DNA from: Chryseobacterium daecheongense
GTDB taxonomy: Bacteria > Bacteroidota > Bacteroidia > Flavobacteriales > Weeksellaceae
NCBI GenBank assembly: GCA_027920525.1
Contig: CP115858.1
Coordinates: 4,588,001 to 4,652,000, forward strand
Direction: 5' to 3'
DNA: 64,000 nt
Shown: positions 1 through 7,639 of the stretch, one piece after another
Position numbering within the stretch: the first letter of the stretch is position 1
Layout of the letters: each line of letters begins with the position of its first letter
Made by a program: the position numbers and the translations under genes
Notes under the pieces: model-generated
The model's input: the letters and a program-made list of their open reading frames with translations, nothing else
What the model was told of the DNA's origin: nothing
The model's database searches: none

Positions 1-455
1 AAATGTCCACCCGCACTTTCTCCCAGGATAATATAGTTATCAGGTTGGAGTTCCGCTTTCTCCGCTAAAGAATTAAATTTTTCAATTACCGAGCTGATAT
101 CCTCCAACTGCTCCCTGTAAGTAATTTTTTTAGATTTTGAAACGAGCCTGTAATTGATATTGATGCTGGGAATATTATTTTTAAAAAGCATTTTTTGGAT
201 CTGGATCATATGTTCTTTTCTGCCATACTTCCAGGCCCCTCCATGTACAATAAGAACAACAGGGGATTCTTTAGCATATCCCGACGGAAGGAAAATATCC
301 ATCTTCTGTCTTTTATGCTCACCGTATTTTAAATTGTAAATTTTCTGCTGATTGTTATTCCCCACCCAAACTCTGAATCTTGAATTACATGAATTTAATA
401 AAAAGCCGATACATCCTAAAATAAAAAAATGATATCTGAGTATGAGCTTTTTCAT
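1..455 (-). CDS. alpha/beta hydrolase lipoprotein, BD-FAE-like (partial, 3' end outside window)
   Basis: Reading the minus strand from the ATG at 455 gives 151 codons before the window ends. The N-terminus has a short basic and hydrophobic signal ending in the lipobox LNSC (Cys about residue 23), so the protein is probably a lipoprotein. It continues into an esterase fold: an HGGAW oxyanion-hole motif near residue 73 and the nucleophile elbow GESAGGH at the window edge. These two motifs in this order are typical of the BD-FAE/carboxylesterase branch of alpha/beta hydrolases. The catalytic Asp and His would lie beyond the window. Substrate cannot be told from sequence; ester or acetyl-xylan type hydrolysis is the family range. 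Start and family are secure, function is only at class level. Confidence 0.8.
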   Translation of the reverse strand, partial: MKKLILRYHFFILGCIGFLLNSCNSRFRVWVGNNNQQKIYNLKYGEHKRQKMDIFLPSGYAKESPVVLIVHGGAWKYGRKEHMIQIQKMLFKNNIPSININYRLVSKSKKITYREQLEDISSVIEKFNSLAEKAELQPDNYIILGESAGGH

Positions 456-506
456 AAATCAAATGTAAGAAAAATATGATGATTCTGGGTTAAGGCAGGG
501 CTGTTT

Positions 507-818
507 TCAAGATCCGGTGCTATCATGTTTATTGGATGTTTCTAAATTTTCAGCGTACTTGTATAATGAATTGTTGTATCGGGGTAAATGCCGGGATAAA
601 GCTTTTAACGCTAGGGACAATGCCTCTTTACTCTCTCCGGCTGATTACAATGAAAGTGCAAGAAAAGAATCCACTGCATCATCAAGCTCATCAGACTCAT
701 TTATTTTTTCTTCTCTGAGGATCCGAATGCTCTCATCAATCTTTCCATTGTTTCTCAGTGTACTTGCAAGCTGAATTCTGGCCCTTCTTCTGCGTAAACC
801 CGATAAGCCATATGTAAT
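507..818 (-). pseudogene. TPR-like protein remnant with in-frame stop and no start codon
   Basis: The minus-strand frame from about 818 to 507 reads as a helical, TPR-like protein: an Arg-rich start (GLRRRRARIQLASTLRNNGK), then a repeat-like segment with FLALSL, then KEALSLALKALSRHLPRY. An in-frame TAA at 645-647 interrupts it between FLALSL and SAGESKEA, and the frame closes at TGA 507-509. Upstream the frame runs into a TAA at 819-821 with no ATG. The sequence looks conserved on both sides of the stop, so this is a real gene that has been broken rather than a chance frame. The 5' end abuts one arm of a perfect 22-bp inverted repeat, which suggests a rearrangement removed the original start. 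The TPR assignment rests on the pattern of small and hydrophobic residues only. Confidence 0.5.
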
Positions 819-971
819 TTATTATTAAGTTCAATAAAAAAAATGGATGATACGATCACAAGACTTCTTATGATTTATGAATTTTTTCTTTGTTAAATTG
901 ATTTTAAAAGAAAATGAGATATAGAATTAAATAGTTATTTTTGTTGTTAAATAATAAATTACATATGGCTT
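805..971. repeat. 22-bp perfect inverted repeat (arms 805-826 and 950-971)
   Basis: Positions 805-826 are the exact reverse complement of 950-971, separated by 123 bp. The right arm contains the start of the DUF808 gene (ATG at 965 plus the next codon). The left arm lies at the broken 5' end of the TPR-like remnant. Similarity continues imperfectly for roughly 10-15 bases on either side of the arms, so the left arm may be an inverted copy of the DUF808 start region. An invertible segment is the alternative. Confidence 0.75.
936..943 (+). promoter_or_regulatory. candidate -7 box for the DUF808 gene
   Basis: TATTTTTG matches the Bacteroidota TAnnTTTG -7 consensus and lies 21 bases before the ATG at 965. 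No TTG -33 element at the usual distance was seen. It sits inside the segment bounded by the 22-bp inverted repeat, just before the right arm. Confidence 0.35.
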
Positions 972-1846
972 CCGGTTTTTTTGCAATTTTAGATGATCTC
1001 GCTGCTCTTATGGATGATGTGGCTGTAACCAGTAAGATAGCAACTCAGAAAACTGCAGGGATTTTGGGAGATGACCTGGCGGTAAATGCCGAAAAGGCTA
1101 CAGGTTTCATTTCATCACGGGAGATACCTGTGTTATGGGCAATTACCAAAGGTTCCTTTATTAATAAGCTAATTATTCTGCCGATCGCCTTTTTGCTACA
1201 CTGGCTGTATAAGCCTGCAATAGAAATCATTCTTATTTTAGGAGGTTTTTACCTTGCATTCGAGGGAGTGGAAAAAATCATTGAGTTTTTATTTCACCGG
1301 GATAAAAAAGGACATGAAGTCATAGAAGAAAGCACAAAAAATGAAGATGATGAAAATTCAGAAAAATCGAAAATTAAATCAGCAATTACCACAGATTTTA
1401 TTCTTTCTATCGAAATTGTAATTATCGCTCTTGGAACTGTTCTTGAAGAACAACATCCTCTACTGACACAAATCATTACGGTAAGTTTGGTTTCTTTCCT
1501 GGCAACCATAGGAGTGTATGGTATTGTGGCTTTAATTGTAAGGATGGATGATGCCGGCTTTAAGCTGATCAGAAAGAGTAATGATAAAGGCTTTTTCTCC
1601 AAACTGGGGCATTTACTGGTGAAAGCATTACCTATTATTATTAAAATGCTGGCAATCGTGGGAACAATAGCCCTCATTTTGGTTTCCGGAGGAATTTTTG
1701 TTCATAATATAGCGTATCTTCATCATTTTCTCCCTGACTGGCCATCAGTACTTAAAGAGTTTACGTTTGGAATGATAGGGGGCTTACTTGCCGTGGCACT
1801 TTTTACATTAGGCAAAAAAATATATACTCTGGCAACCCGTAAATAG
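965..1846 (+). CDS. DUF808 family inner-membrane protein (YedI-like)
   Basis: A 293-residue protein that begins MASGFFAILDDLAALMDDVA, the strongly conserved N-terminus of the DUF808/YedI family. That fixes the start at 965; an upstream TTG in frame at 941 would add eight residues the family does not have. A TSKIATQKTAGILGDDLAVN segment follows, then several hydrophobic stretches (about residues 70-110, 150-205, 220-260 and 265-290) indicating a polytopic inner-membrane protein. A charged Lys/Glu/Asp-rich cytoplasmic loop lies near residues 115-145. The biochemical role of the family is unknown. The gene is alone on its strand, with a candidate -7 box at 936-943 and an inverted-repeat arm covering its start codon. 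Confidence 0.9.
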   Translation: MASGFFAILDDLAALMDDVAVTSKIATQKTAGILGDDLAVNAEKATGFISSREIPVLWAITKGSFINKLIILPIAFLLHWLYKPAIEIILILGGFYLAFEGVEKIIEFLFHRDKKGHEVIEESTKNEDDENSEKSKIKSAITTDFILSIEIVIIALGTVLEEQHPLLTQIITVSLVSFLATIGVYGIVALIVRMDDAGFKLIRKSNDKGFFSKLGHLLVKALPIIIKMLAIVGTIALILVSGGIFVHNIAYLHHFLPDWPSVLKEFTFGMIGGLLAVALFTLGKKIYTLATRK

Positions 1847-1929
1847 ATGTATGCAGGTTCTCTTTTAAAAATAGACAGCAAGACGATTGACTTATCATTC
1901 TTGTTTACGCTGTATTGTGTTTACGGCTC

Positions 1930-2838
1930 ATGAGGAATCTGTCCATTGATATATTGAAAATTGTCCTTGCATTTTTTGTTGTCTTCCTGCACATGCATTT
2001 ATTTCAGGATACCCGTCCTGTACTTGGTTTCGTACTTGTTAACGGGGTTTTCAGAATGGCGGTGCCCACATTTTTAATCATTACGGGATATTATTTTTAT
2101 TACGTAGACAATACACAAAAGCTTAAAAAGTGGCTGGTAAGGACATTTTTGCTTTACCTGATCTGGTCGCTGGTTTATATTCCCTTCTGGAAAAAAGAAG
2201 ATGTATTCATAAACATTCTATTTGGATATCATCACTTATGGTATTTGATAGGAACTTTTTTTTCAGCGATTATTTTATTTTTAATCAGGAAGAAACCGGT
2301 AGGGTTTCTAGTAGCGCTTATCGTTTTATTATTCAGTACAGGCTACGCGTTACAGACGATAGGAAATCTCCATTATTTTGGGGGCCAAAAAGACAAATTA
2401 ATCAATCTTTATCCGTCTTACAGGAACTTTCTCCTGGTATGCTTTCCTTTTTTAACAATAGGATATCTGATCAATAAGCTTAACCTTGATATGAGATACA
2501 GGCCTTCACTGGTTACAGTTATTGCTTTGACCGGGCTTGTGATTTCAGAGTCTTTTTTCAATTGTATCATGATCAGTCCTACAGAAAATATTGACCTGTT
2601 GTTTTCTTTATTATTAGCCTGCCCGCTGGTATTTATCTACTGCAAAAATGTTTCTGTAATGATAGATACTAAAATTCTTGCCAGCTTGTCCACTGCAATC
2701 TACGTGATACATCCTCTGATTATGAAATGGACACTTGGTTTATATTATCCGTTCGAAATGTTGATTTTCGTGATAACATTACTGACTGCCAGTTTTATTC
2801 TTGTATTGGCTAACCGCAAACTGAAATATCTTTTGTAA
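1930..2838 (+). CDS. acyltransferase 3 (OafA/NodX-type) membrane protein
   Basis: A 302-residue, very hydrophobic protein. It opens with MRNLSIDILKIVLAFFVVFLH, in which the Arg followed by a hydrophobic helix and an HMH motif is the hallmark of acyltransferase family 3, enzymes that move acyl groups (often acetyl) onto sugars or peptidoglycan precursors at the membrane. Ten or so membrane segments can be traced, including the VFRMAVPTFLIITGYYF segment typical of helix 2. The length is slightly below the family average (about 330-380), the C-terminus being short. ATG 1930 was chosen over an in-frame TTG at 1915 because the family motif begins there. The acceptor cannot be inferred. The gene ends about 80 bases before a terminator shared with dnaJ. 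Confidence 0.8.
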   Translation: MRNLSIDILKIVLAFFVVFLHMHLFQDTRPVLGFVLVNGVFRMAVPTFLIITGYYFYYVDNTQKLKKWLVRTFLLYLIWSLVYIPFWKKEDVFINILFGYHHLWYLIGTFFSAIILFLIRKKPVGFLVALIVLLFSTGYALQTIGNLHYFGGQKDKLINLYPSYRNFLLVCFPFLTIGYLINKLNLDMRYRPSLVTVIALTGLVISESFFNCIMISPTENIDLLFSLLLACPLVFIYCKNVSVMIDTKILASLSTAIYVIHPLIMKWTLGLYYPFEMLIFVITLLTASFILVLANRKLKYLL

Positions 2839-2915
2839 TGGCTTAAAAAGTTTGATCATCTACGGTCTTAGGTGAGAAAATATAAATGCCCGGAACATTA
2901 AAATAGAATGCCAAT

Positions 2916-2943
2916 AAAAAAGAGACCTTGAAGGCCTCTTTTT
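2916..2943. terminator. bidirectional intrinsic terminator between acyltransferase gene and dnaJ
   Basis: An A-run, a stem of about 11 bp with one A/C mismatch around a TTGAA loop, and a T-run give a terminator-like hairpin in both directions between two convergent genes. Confidence 0.7.
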
Positions 2944-2948
2944 ATATT

Positions 2949-4064
2949 TTAGTTGAAAAGATCTTTTACTTTATCAAAGAATGTCTTCTCCTTCCCGGAT
3001 GGTTCTGCAACCATTTCTCCGCTGGACATCTGTTTTTCAAAGAAATCTTTCTGATCTTTCGTTAATTTTTGTGGAGTCCATACATTAATGTGTATAAACA
3101 TATCTCCTTTTCCATAACTGTCAATGCTAGGAAGGCCTTTTCCGGCCAGTCTCAGGATTTTTCCTGATTGCGTACCGGGATCTACAGTGATTTTTACCTT
3201 TCCACCTACCGTAGGAACTTCTTTTTTGGTTCCCAATGCAGCTTCTGCAAATGAAATATATAACTCCTGGTGAAGATTGTCTCCTTCTCTTTTGATTGTT
3301 TTATCTACTTCTTCCTCTACGATAACAAGCAGATCTCCCGGAACTCCTCCGAACGGAGCGTCGTTACCTTTTCCTCTTACATTAAGCTGGATTCCGTCTC
3401 TTGCTCCTGCAGGAATATTGATGGTAATTTCCTCCTCATCTTTTATAAGTCCCTGTGCATTTGCACCTGCCGGGATTTTATCGGCAACTTTTCCGATACC
3501 CTGACAAGTTCCGCACGTAGCCTGTGTCTGCATTTGTCCGAACATAGTGTTCATTACTTTCACCTGAACTCCGGAACCATTACAGGTAGGACACGTTTTA
3601 GAAGTGGCACCTTCGGCCATCTTCATTTTTTTTACTTTAAGAGTCTTTTGGGTACCGTTTACCATTTCCTCAAGATTCAGCTTGATGCGGATTCTTAAAT
3701 TAGAACCTTTTACCTGCTGACGTCCACCACCACCGAATCCGCCGCCGCCAAAATGACCACCGAAAATATCTCCAAACTGGCTGAAAATATCCTCCATATT
3801 CATTCCGCCGCCAAATCCACCGCCGAATCCGCCATTTCCACCTACACCTGCATGACCGAACTGATCGTATCTTGCACGTTTCTGATCGTCGCTCAATACT
3901 TCATAAGCTTCGGCAGCTTCTTTAAATTTTTCTTCAGCCTCTTTATCTCCCGGATTTTTATCAGGGTGATATTTGATGGCCATTTTACGGTATGATTTTT
4001 TTATTTCTTCGGTTGAAGCAGATTTGCTTATCTCAAGAACCTCGTAATAATCTCTTTTTGACAT
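2949..4064 (-). CDS. dnaJ: chaperone protein DnaJ with a two-motif zinc finger
   Basis: A 371-residue Hsp40 co-chaperone of DnaK. In order: J domain (residues 1-70, HPD in [10 protein letters not shown]), a Gly/Phe-rich linker (about 75-120, GGFGG repeats), a central zinc-finger region, and the C-terminal substrate-binding beta domains. Unlike Escherichia coli DnaJ, which has four CxxCxGxG repeats, only two are present here (CPTCNGSG and CGTCQGIG). The positions of the first and fourth repeats carry no cysteines, so the site left is the one formed by repeats 2 and 3. I recall this as usual in Flavobacteriia. The gene lies 100 bp downstream of grpE on the same strand, the usual operon. Its 3' end meets a bidirectional terminator at 2916-2943. 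Confidence 0.97.
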   Translation of the reverse strand: MSKRDYYEVLEISKSASTEEIKKSYRKMAIKYHPDKNPGDKEAEEKFKEAAEAYEVLSDDQKRARYDQFGHAGVGGNGGFGGGFGGGMNMEDIFSQFGDIFGGHFGGGGFGGGGRQQVKGSNLRIRIKLNLEEMVNGTQKTLKVKKMKMAEGATSKTCPTCNGSGVQVKVMNTMFGQMQTQATCGTCQGIGKVADKIPAGANAQGLIKDEEEITINIPAGARDGIQLNVRGKGNDAPFGGVPGDLLVIVEEEVDKTIKREGDNLHQELYISFAEAALGTKKEVPTVGGKVKITVDPGTQSGKILRLAGKGLPSIDSYGKGDMFIHINVWTPQKLTKDQKDFFEKQMSSGEMVAEPSGKEKTFFDKVKDLFN

Positions 4065-4164
4065 GACAATTGTATAATTGATTTCAGATAAATGACAAAA
4101 GATGTGTAGAACATATAAGGGATGTTATCACCGTATATTGCTCACCATTTATCACTTATTAATA

Positions 4165-4707
4165 TTAGTTTCCTGTTACTACTTTAGCAAAACGGATTAC
4201 TTTATCTCCTAAAGTATATCCCGTTTCGATTACATCTACGATTTTACCTTTTAAATCATCAGATGGAGCAGGAATCTGAGTAATTGCCTCGTGAAGGTCC
4301 ACATTAAAAGAATCTCCGGCTTTTACTTCCATTGATTTCAACCCCTTCTCTGTAAGTTTATTTTTGAATTTCTGATAGATAAGTTCTACACCCTGCAGAT
4401 CCGCCGGATTTCCGTTTTTAGCGATTTCTTTTAATGCTCTTTCAAAATCATCCAGTACTCCAAGCATAGAAACCATCATGTCCTGATTAGCATATTGGAA
4501 GAACTCCATCTTTTCTTTGGAAGTTCTCTTTTTATAATTTTCGAACTCAGCATAAAGACGAATATAACGGTCTTTCTCTTCTGCCAAAAGTTCTTCCGCA
4601 GTCGGAGTATTTGTCACATTTTGTTCAGAAGCATTTTCGTTCTGAATGTTGTCTTCTTGTTGCTTATTGATGTTTTCTTCTTTGATATCCTGATTTTCCA
4701 TATTCAA
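4165..4707 (-). CDS. grpE: nucleotide exchange factor GrpE
   Basis: A 180-residue GrpE, the nucleotide exchange factor that releases ADP from DnaK. Residues 1-40 are acidic and disordered (Glu/Asn/Gln-rich). A long helical segment (about 40-100, containing RYIRLYAEFENYKKRTSKEK) matches the GrpE dimerisation coiled coil. The C-terminal beta domain carries VDLHEAITQIPAPSDDLKGKIVDVIETGYTLGDKVIRFAKV (split here across the conserved region), the family signature. A second Met at codon 3 is an equally possible start. It precedes dnaJ on the minus strand with 100 bp between them. dnaK is not in the window. No CIRCE element was seen upstream in the 69 bases before mntH. Confidence 0.96.
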   Translation of the reverse strand: MNMENQDIKEENINKQQEDNIQNENASEQNVTNTPTAEELLAEEKDRYIRLYAEFENYKKRTSKEKMEFFQYANQDMMVSMLGVLDDFERALKEIAKNGNPADLQGVELIYQKFKNKLTEKGLKSMEVKAGDSFNVDLHEAITQIPAPSDDLKGKIVDVIETGYTLGDKVIRFAKVVTGN

Positions 4708-4776
4708 TAACTATTTTAAAGAGTTGTTTGTCAAAGATTCTGCCAAATAGCAAATATGGACATTAAGGCAGAAAAA

Positions 4777-6108
4777 TTATTCTCCGGAAAATGTTTGATA
4801 CAACAAATAAAGATTCAGGACAATGATAATGGCTGAGATAACCCAGACACAGATTTTCATGAATGGCTTATTGACGAAATCGCCCATTTTGGCTTTGTCA
4901 TTAGTAAACATTACGAGTGGAACTACAGCAAAGCTCAGCTGCATGGATAAGATAACCTGGCTTAAAACCAGAAGATCTGTTGTCCCTTTTTCTCCATACA
5001 GAATGGCAACAATTAAAGCGGGAATTACCGCGATAAGTCTGGTTATCAATCTTCTTAACCAGGGTTTTAATCTGATATTCAGAAAACCTTCCATTACAAT
5101 TTGTCCGGCCAGTGTCCCTGTTAATGTAGAATTCTGACCTGAGGCGAGCAAAGCGATCGCAAATGCTATACTTGCCATAGAAGCACCCAGGATTGGGGTC
5201 AGCATTTTATAAGCATCATGGATATCTGCAACATGTTTATTTCCTGTGATATGAAAGGTAGCTGCCGCCAGTATTAAAATTGCTCCGTTGATGAAAAAAG
5301 CAAGCATTAAGGAGATCGTACTATCTAAAGTGGCAAATTTTATAGCTTCTTTTTTACCTGCGTTATCCCGTGTATAATCCCTCGTCTGTACAATACTGCT
5401 GTGTAAATAGAGATTGTGGGGCATTACTGTAGCTCCCAGGATTCCTATAGCAATATAAAGCATAGCAGGATTCTGAATAATTTCTTTTTGCGGAACAAGA
5501 CCTCCCAGTATTTCATTAACGGCCGGTTTTGAAATAACGATTTCATAAATGAAACATGCGAGAATAATAAAAATAAGTCCTCCTACAATACTTTCGATCC
5601 ATCTGAATCCTTTGGCCTGGAGTAAAAGGATAAGTAAAACATCTATTGTGGTTATTACGATTCCCCAAGTAAGGGGAATATGAAAAAGCAGGTTGAGTGC
5701 GATCGCAGATCCTATAACTTCTGCGAGATCACAGGCGGCAATGGCAATCTCACAAAGGATCCACAAGATAAAATTGGTAGTCGGGCTAAAGTGATCCCTG
5801 CATGCTTGTGCAAGGTCTCTCTCTGTAGCTACTCCCAGCTTTACTGATAAGTGCTGTAAAATCATTGCGAAAATGTTGGAAATAAGTATAACGGAAAGCA
5901 GGGTGTAGCCAAATTGAGCTCCTCCCGCGATATCGGTAGCCCAATTTCCGGGGTCCATGTATCCCACTGCAATCATTAAACCGGGACCTGCAAACGCAAG
6001 GTATTTCCTCCAGAAAGAACCGTTTTTAGGTACTTTAATGGATGAGTATACTTCTGGTAATGAGTGGAGTGTTTTATCTTTTCGCCAAGCGCCTTTTGTA
6101 AAATTCAT
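4777..6108 (-). CDS. mntH: NRAMP family divalent metal transporter MntH
   Basis: A 443-residue proton-coupled Mn2+/Fe2+ importer of the NRAMP family in the inner membrane, with about 11 membrane segments. The metal-site motif DPGN sits in helix 1 (GYMDPGNWATDIAGGAQFGY, about residues 51-70) and the helix 6 motif MPHN in ATVMPHNLYLHSS (about 230). Both motifs are intact. The reading frame starts at an ATG directly preceded by a perfect TGTTAG-N6-CTAACA dyad that overlaps a -7 box, so repression by a DtxR/MntR-type metalloregulator is a reasonable inference. No regulator gene lies nearby. The next gene upstream is separated by a terminator. Confidence 0.95.
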   Translation of the reverse strand: MNFTKGAWRKDKTLHSLPEVYSSIKVPKNGSFWRKYLAFAGPGLMIAVGYMDPGNWATDIAGGAQFGYTLLSVILISNIFAMILQHLSVKLGVATERDLAQACRDHFSPTTNFILWILCEIAIAACDLAEVIGSAIALNLLFHIPLTWGIVITTIDVLLILLLQAKGFRWIESIVGGLIFIILACFIYEIVISKPAVNEILGGLVPQKEIIQNPAMLYIAIGILGATVMPHNLYLHSSIVQTRDYTRDNAGKKEAIKFATLDSTISLMLAFFINGAILILAAATFHITGNKHVADIHDAYKMLTPILGASMASIAFAIALLASGQNSTLTGTLAGQIVMEGFLNIRLKPWLRRLITRLIAVIPALIVAILYGEKGTTDLLVLSQVILSMQLSFAVVPLVMFTNDKAKMGDFVNKPFMKICVWVISAIIIVLNLYLLYQTFSGE

Positions 6109-6111
6109 AAA

Positions 6112-6135
6112 TGTTAGAAATGACTAACAAATTTA
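6112..6135 (-). promoter_or_regulatory. mntH promoter with overlapping operator dyad
   Basis: On the minus strand TAAATTTG (6135-6128) matches the TAnnTTTG -7 box. Overlapping it is a perfect inverted repeat, TGTTAG (6112-6117) and CTAACA (6124-6129) with a 6-bp spacer, ending 4 bases before the mntH ATG. The dyad would cover the transcription start, the expected place for a metal-dependent repressor. The half-site resembles the TTAG/CTAA halves of DtxR/IdeR boxes. Confidence 0.5.
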
Positions 6136-6166
6136 ATTAAATAAATGTAAATAGAAAATATATAAT

Positions 6167-6194
6167 AAAAAAATCCCGAAAAAACTTTCGGGAT
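6167..6194 (-). terminator. terminator downstream of the DUF937-OmpA gene
   Basis: A perfect 9-bp stem, ATCCCGAAA (6173-6181) with TTTCGGGAT (6186-6194) and loop AAAC, is followed on the minus strand by a run of T. Confidence 0.8.
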
Positions 6195-6221
6195 CTTATA
6201 CGTAGTATTTATTTTAAAAGA

Positions 6222-7523
6222 TTATTTCGCAAATCTTATTGCCATTTTTCTGTCTTTGGCTCTTTCAGCGTCAGAAGCTTTTGCGTCTACCGTTGCAAAT
6301 TTACTTCCATAACCTTCTGCACCTAATACCTGACCACCTAGATTTTGTTTGCCTAACCATTCTTTGATAAAGTTAGCTCTTGCAGTAGAAAGTTTTACAT
6401 TAGAAGCTTCATTACCTGTTTTGTCAGTATATCCTCCTATTTTAATTTTAGCATCAGGATAAGCTTTTAAAATAGCTGCCAGGTTTTCCAATTGTCCCTG
6501 AGAACCTGCTTCCAGTTCTGTAGCGCTTCCTAATTTAAAATTCACATGATCGAAATCGTACCACGTGTCTTTTAATGCATTATCATCTGCTGCATTTTTG
6601 TAGCCGTCAGATTTTAAGAATGCAATCATTCTGTCTTCCATTCCGCCTTTGTACCCTTTAAGCGCTGTACCGTTCAAGTCGATATTTTCGTCAACTTTCG
6701 TGGTTGTAGCGGCAGGCGCTGCTGCTGTATCAGACGGAGATACTGCCATAGCCGTATCAGAGTGTGCTCCTGTAGAATCCGCGCCCATTGTAGTGGTAGT
6801 CGTTTCTTTTTTCTCACACTGCTTCCATAAGAAGTATCCTGCAGCAATCAATAGCAGAAGAGGTAATAACCATTTCCAGATAGAACCACCTCCGTCATTT
6901 CTGTCCGGGTTGGTACCTGTTGGAGTTGTACTTCTTGTTACTTCAATTTTTGGTTCCTCCTGTACCGGCGTTTTTATGGCGTCGTTATCATTATCAAATT
7001 TATATCCTTTAGCCCAGTCACCAATATTTAATGATGCTAAAGAAAGTCCGGCAGGCAGTAAAGTAGAGACAATTCCTTTTTGATCATTCAGTAGCCCTGA
7101 AATTCCTGATGCATCCAGATTATTGTCTGCAGCATACTTTCCTACAGTGCCTACTGTAGCTCCTGTTACCATATTCAGCAAAGAGCTGGAAGAATTATTA
7201 CTAATTCCGGCAAAGCTGGCGATGGAATTTACCAAGCCACTCAGTTTATCTCCAAAAATGGACGTCAATAAACCTGAAATCATAGAATTATTAGAAGAGC
7301 CTCCTAATAAATTACTTAAAATTCCATTAGATGAAGCACTGGTGATTGCATCTAAAACTCCGGGATTATTAGCATTATTAGCTAATCCGCCAACAACGGC
7401 AGGCAATAAACCTCCAATTGCTTTTGAAATACCAGACTCACTTTCTCCAAGCTGTGAAGCCGCCTGAGAAACTAAAGCGGGACCCAATTGTCCTTTAATT
7501 AAATCAATAACGTTTAAAGACAT
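6222..7523 (-). CDS. DUF937-OmpA fusion, single-pass membrane protein
   Basis: A 433-residue protein with an unusual order. Residues 1-170 form a DUF937-like helical domain (MSLNVIDLIKGQLGPALVSQ start, Gly/Asn/Ser-rich, GISKAIGGLLPAVVGGLAN). A polar linker is followed by one membrane helix near 215-232 (IWKWLLPLLLLIAAGYFLW), a Thr/Ala/Ser-rich spacer, and a C-terminal OmpA-like peptidoglycan-binding domain (about 320-433, with IKIGGYTDKTGNEASNVKLS and RKMAIRFAK). There is no signal peptide, so the N-terminal domain would stay in the cytoplasm and the OmpA domain would reach peptidoglycan. It is transcribed alone, with a terminator at 6167-6194. Function is unknown; a link between cytoplasm and cell wall is inference. 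Confidence 0.85.
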   Translation of the reverse strand: MSLNVIDLIKGQLGPALVSQAASQLGESESGISKAIGGLLPAVVGGLANNANNPGVLDAITSASSNGILSNLLGGSSNNSMISGLLTSIFGDKLSGLVNSIASFAGISNNSSSSLLNMVTGATVGTVGKYAADNNLDASGISGLLNDQKGIVSTLLPAGLSLASLNIGDWAKGYKFDNDNDAIKTPVQEEPKIEVTRSTTPTGTNPDRNDGGGSIWKWLLPLLLLIAAGYFLWKQCEKKETTTTTMGADSTGAHSDTAMAVSPSDTAAAPAATTTKVDENIDLNGTALKGYKGGMEDRMIAFLKSDGYKNAADDNALKDTWYDFDHVNFKLGSATELEAGSQGQLENLAAILKAYPDAKIKIGGYTDKTGNEASNVKLSTARANFIKEWLGKQNLGGQVLGAEGYGSKFATVDAKASDAERAKDRKMAIRFAK

Positions 7524-7639
7524 AATAAATATTTTTTAGATTAATGTTGACATAAAATTAAACAAAAATCTGTCCAAATGTCATATTTTTTAAATATTTA
7601 TTTGATTTTCAACGTTTTTTTTGCAAATGATTAAAATTA

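Noticed and set aside
517..774. Plus-strand frame of 85 codons opposite the TPR-like remnant
   Set aside because: Ser-rich and irregular; the opposite strand reads as a helical repeat protein, so this is a shadow.
3270..3698. Plus-strand frame of 142 codons inside dnaJ
   Set aside because: Antisense to a clear dnaJ; composition is typical of a shadow frame.
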